DNA from: RUG11247 sp045649485
Lineage (GTDB): Bacteria > Bacillota > Clostridia > Christensenellales > Aristaeellaceae
Assembly (NCBI GenBank): GCA_045649485.1
Contig: JAZRPZ010000085.1
Coordinates: 1-15,972 of the forward strand
Length of the DNA stretch: 15,972 nucleotides
Direction of reading: 5' to 3'
Shown here: piece after piece, positions 14,805 to 15,972 of the stretch
Layout: each line of letters starts with the position of its first letter
Numbering within the stretch: position 1 is the stretch's first letter
Notes under the pieces: generated by a model
Seen by the model: only the letters and a program-made list of their open reading frames with translations
Database searches by the model: none
What the model was told of the DNA's origin: nothing
Translations under genes and position numbers: made by a program

Positions 14805-14831
14805 CGAATAATTGCATGCAATAATAATTCG
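14805..14831. promoter_or_regulatory. Palindromic region between the cysteine hydrolase and glyS
   Basis: A perfect 12-base palindrome, ATTGCATGCAAT (14811-14822), is embedded in a longer imperfect one bounded by CGAAT and ATTCG. It lies in the divergent intergenic region. Weak promoter-like elements overlap it: TTCAAA (14797-14802) and AATAAT (14820-14825) are 17 bases apart on the plus strand. Function is unknown. The rest of 14778-14951 shows no convincing T-box leader. Confidence 0.3.
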
Positions 14832-14935
14832 CTATGACTGCGGTAAATTCCTTTGTTTAACACTAAAAGGTGGAATTATTGCAGGATTAGTGATATCCTA
14901 TTTACATCAACGCCGCAATCCAGCGGACGAAATGA

Positions 14936-14943
14936 AAAGGAAG
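14936..14943 (+). promoter_or_regulatory. Ribosome binding site of glyS
   Basis: AAAGGAAG lies 8 bases before the ATG at 14952 and selects that codon as the start. Confidence 0.6.
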
Positions 14944-14951
14944 TATTTATT

Positions 14952-15972
14952 ATGGCTAATCTTACTATGGACAAGCTGGTCGCACTCTGCAAGAACAAGG
15001 GCTACATTTTCGCCGGTTCCGAGATCTACGGCGGCCTTGCCAATACATGGGACTACGGCCCCCTGGGCGTAGAATTCAAAAACAACATCAAGAAGGCCTG
15101 GTGGAAGAAGTTCGTCCAGGAATCTCCCTACAACACCGGTCTTGACTGCGCTATCCTGATGAACCGTGAAGTTTGGGTAGCATCCGGTCACGTTGGCGGC
15201 TTCAACGATCCTCTGATGGACTGCAAGGCCTGCAAGGCCCGTTTCCGCGCAGACAAGCTCATCGAAGACTACACCAAGGGCGCTGAGACCGGTGACGGCT
15301 GGACCAATGCCGAGCTGGAAGCCTACATCAACGAGCACGACATCGTCTGCCCCGTCTGCGGCAAGAAGGATTTCACCGGCATCCGTCAGTTCAACCTGAT
15401 GTTCAAGACCCATCTGGGCGTGAACGAGTCCAGCGCTGCCGAGGTGCTGCTGCGCCCCGAGACCGCTCAGGGCATCTTCGTCAACTTCCTGAACACCATG
15501 CGCACCACCCGCAAGAAGATCCCCGCGGGTATCTGCCAGATCGGCAAGTCCTTCCGCAATGAGATCACCCCCGGCAACTTCATCTTCCGCGTGCTGGAAT
15601 TTGAACAGATGGAGCTGGAATTCTTCTGCAAGCCCGGCGAGGATCTGGAGTGGTTCAACTACTGGCGTTCCTTCTGCCGCGACTGGCTGCTGAGCCTGGG
15701 CATGAAGGAAGAAAGCCTGCGCCTGCGCGACCATGAGCCCGAGAAGCTGGCCTTCTACTCCAAGGCGACCACCGACTTTGAGTACCTGTTCCCCTTCGGC
15801 TGGGGCGAGCTGTGGGGCATTGCTGACCGCACTGACTACGACCTGAAGCAGCACATGGAGCACTCCGGCAAGTCCCTGGAGTACATGGATCCTGTGACCA
15901 ACGAGAAGTACATCCCCTACTGCGTGGAGCCCTCTGTGGGCGTACAGCGCCTGGTGCTGGCCTTCCTGTGCA
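14952..15972 (+). CDS. glyS: Glycyl-tRNA synthetase, single-chain alpha2 type, 3'-truncated by the window edge
   Basis: This class II synthetase charges tRNA-Gly. The first 340 residues are visible. They include the N-terminal ETYG-like block (SEIYGGLANTWDYGPLGVEFKNN, 23-45) and a Cys4 zinc insertion (C91, C94, C133, C136). RPETAQGIFVNF (168-179) and FRNEITPGNFIFRVLEFEQME (201-221) form motif 2 and the glycine site, and EPSVGVQR (326-333) is motif 3. The C-terminal anticodon-binding domain lies outside the window. This is the single-chain form (often called GlyQS or GlyS in Firmicutes), distinct from the alpha2-beta2 form encoded by separate glyQ and glyS. Codon use is strongly biased, as expected for a highly expressed gene. 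No T-box motif or terminator was found in the 174-base leader region. Confidence 0.96.
   Translation, partial: MANLTMDKLVALCKNKGYIFAGSEIYGGLANTWDYGPLGVEFKNNIKKAWWKKFVQESPYNTGLDCAILMNREVWVASGHVGGFNDPLMDCKACKARFRADKLIEDYTKGAETGDGWTNAELEAYINEHDIVCPVCGKKDFTGIRQFNLMFKTHLGVNESSAAEVLLRPETAQGIFVNFLNTMRTTRKKIPAGICQIGKSFRNEITPGNFIFRVLEFEQMELEFFCKPGEDLEWFNYWRSFCRDWLLSLGMKEESLRLRDHEPEKLAFYSKATTDFEYLFPFGWGELWGIADRTDYDLKQHMEHSGKSLEYMDPVTNEKYIPYCVEPSVGVQRLVLAFLC

Noticed and set aside
14853..14951. Possible T-box leader upstream of glyS (GGTGGAA near 14870 and small inverted repeats)
   Set aside because: The canonical AGGGTGGNACCGCG block, a Gly specifier stem and a terminator/antiterminator pair were not found; only a short GGTGGAA string fits.
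14907..15863. 318-codon minus-strand open frame over glyS
   Set aside because: Antisense shadow of an unambiguous synthetase gene, with low-complexity Leu/Ala/Gly/Val composition.
1..15972. Search for CRISPR arrays, IS elements, att sites, tRNA and rRNA genes, and defence-system genes
   Set aside because: No regularly spaced repeats, transposase or integrase motifs, or RNA gene signatures were recognised by eye; short tRNA-like folds cannot be fully excluded without a covariance search.

Overview
The window looks like ordinary chromosome from a Clostridia-like Firmicute, probably a gut or other host-associated anaerobe. This is inferred from several things seen in the sequence: adjacent dnaG-rpoD genes, a single-chain (alpha2-type) glycyl-tRNA synthetase, strong AGGAGG-type ribosome binding sites, AT-rich intergenic DNA with near-consensus TTGACA/TATAAT promoters, and GC-richer coding DNA with C/G-ending codons. 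No mobile element, integrase, phage gene, CRISPR array, rRNA or tRNA was seen. The species cannot be named from the sequence alone.

Layout. Positions 1-2483 (minus strand) hold the housekeeping pair dnaG-rpoD, with rpoD running off the left edge. A divergent, AT-rich control region (2484-2781) carries palindromes and a consensus promoter. It leads into a two-gene plus-strand operon (2782-6156): an N-acetylhexosamine 1-kinase (NahK) family sugar kinase and a cytosolic GH3 glycosidase. A bidirectional terminator separates these from a convergent Gfo/Idh/MocA dehydrogenase (6208-7173, minus). Upstream of that on the minus strand are a secreted SH3b-NlpC/P60 cell-wall peptidase (7224-8273) and a cysteine-rich C39/papain-like protein without a signal peptide (8435-9091), each with its own promoter and terminator. 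A cytosolic GH38 alpha-mannosidase (9225-12065) is read divergently from an extended -10 promoter and ends at a UUCG-tetraloop terminator.

Positions 12191-14216 form a compact, overlapping TetR-ABC ATPase-ABC permease operon that is probably self-regulated and acts in export. It converges on an isochorismatase/nicotinamidase-like cysteine hydrolase (14256-14777, minus), and one hairpin lies between the two stop codons. The window ends in a truncated glycyl-tRNA synthetase gene (14952 to the right edge).

How the genes work together. The kinase, GH3, GH38 and dehydrogenase suggest use of host- or plant-derived glycans that have already been imported, since none of the three enzymes with catalytic carbohydrate roles here carries a signal peptide and no sugar transporter or secreted glycosidase is encoded in the window. 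The TetR-ABC unit is a separate stress or drug-response module. The window appears largely conventional. The items most worth a second look are the C39-like protein, the kinase-GH3 pairing, the GH3 C-terminal extension, the Spo0A-box-like palindrome ahead of dnaG, and the palindromic operator candidate on the TetR promoter.
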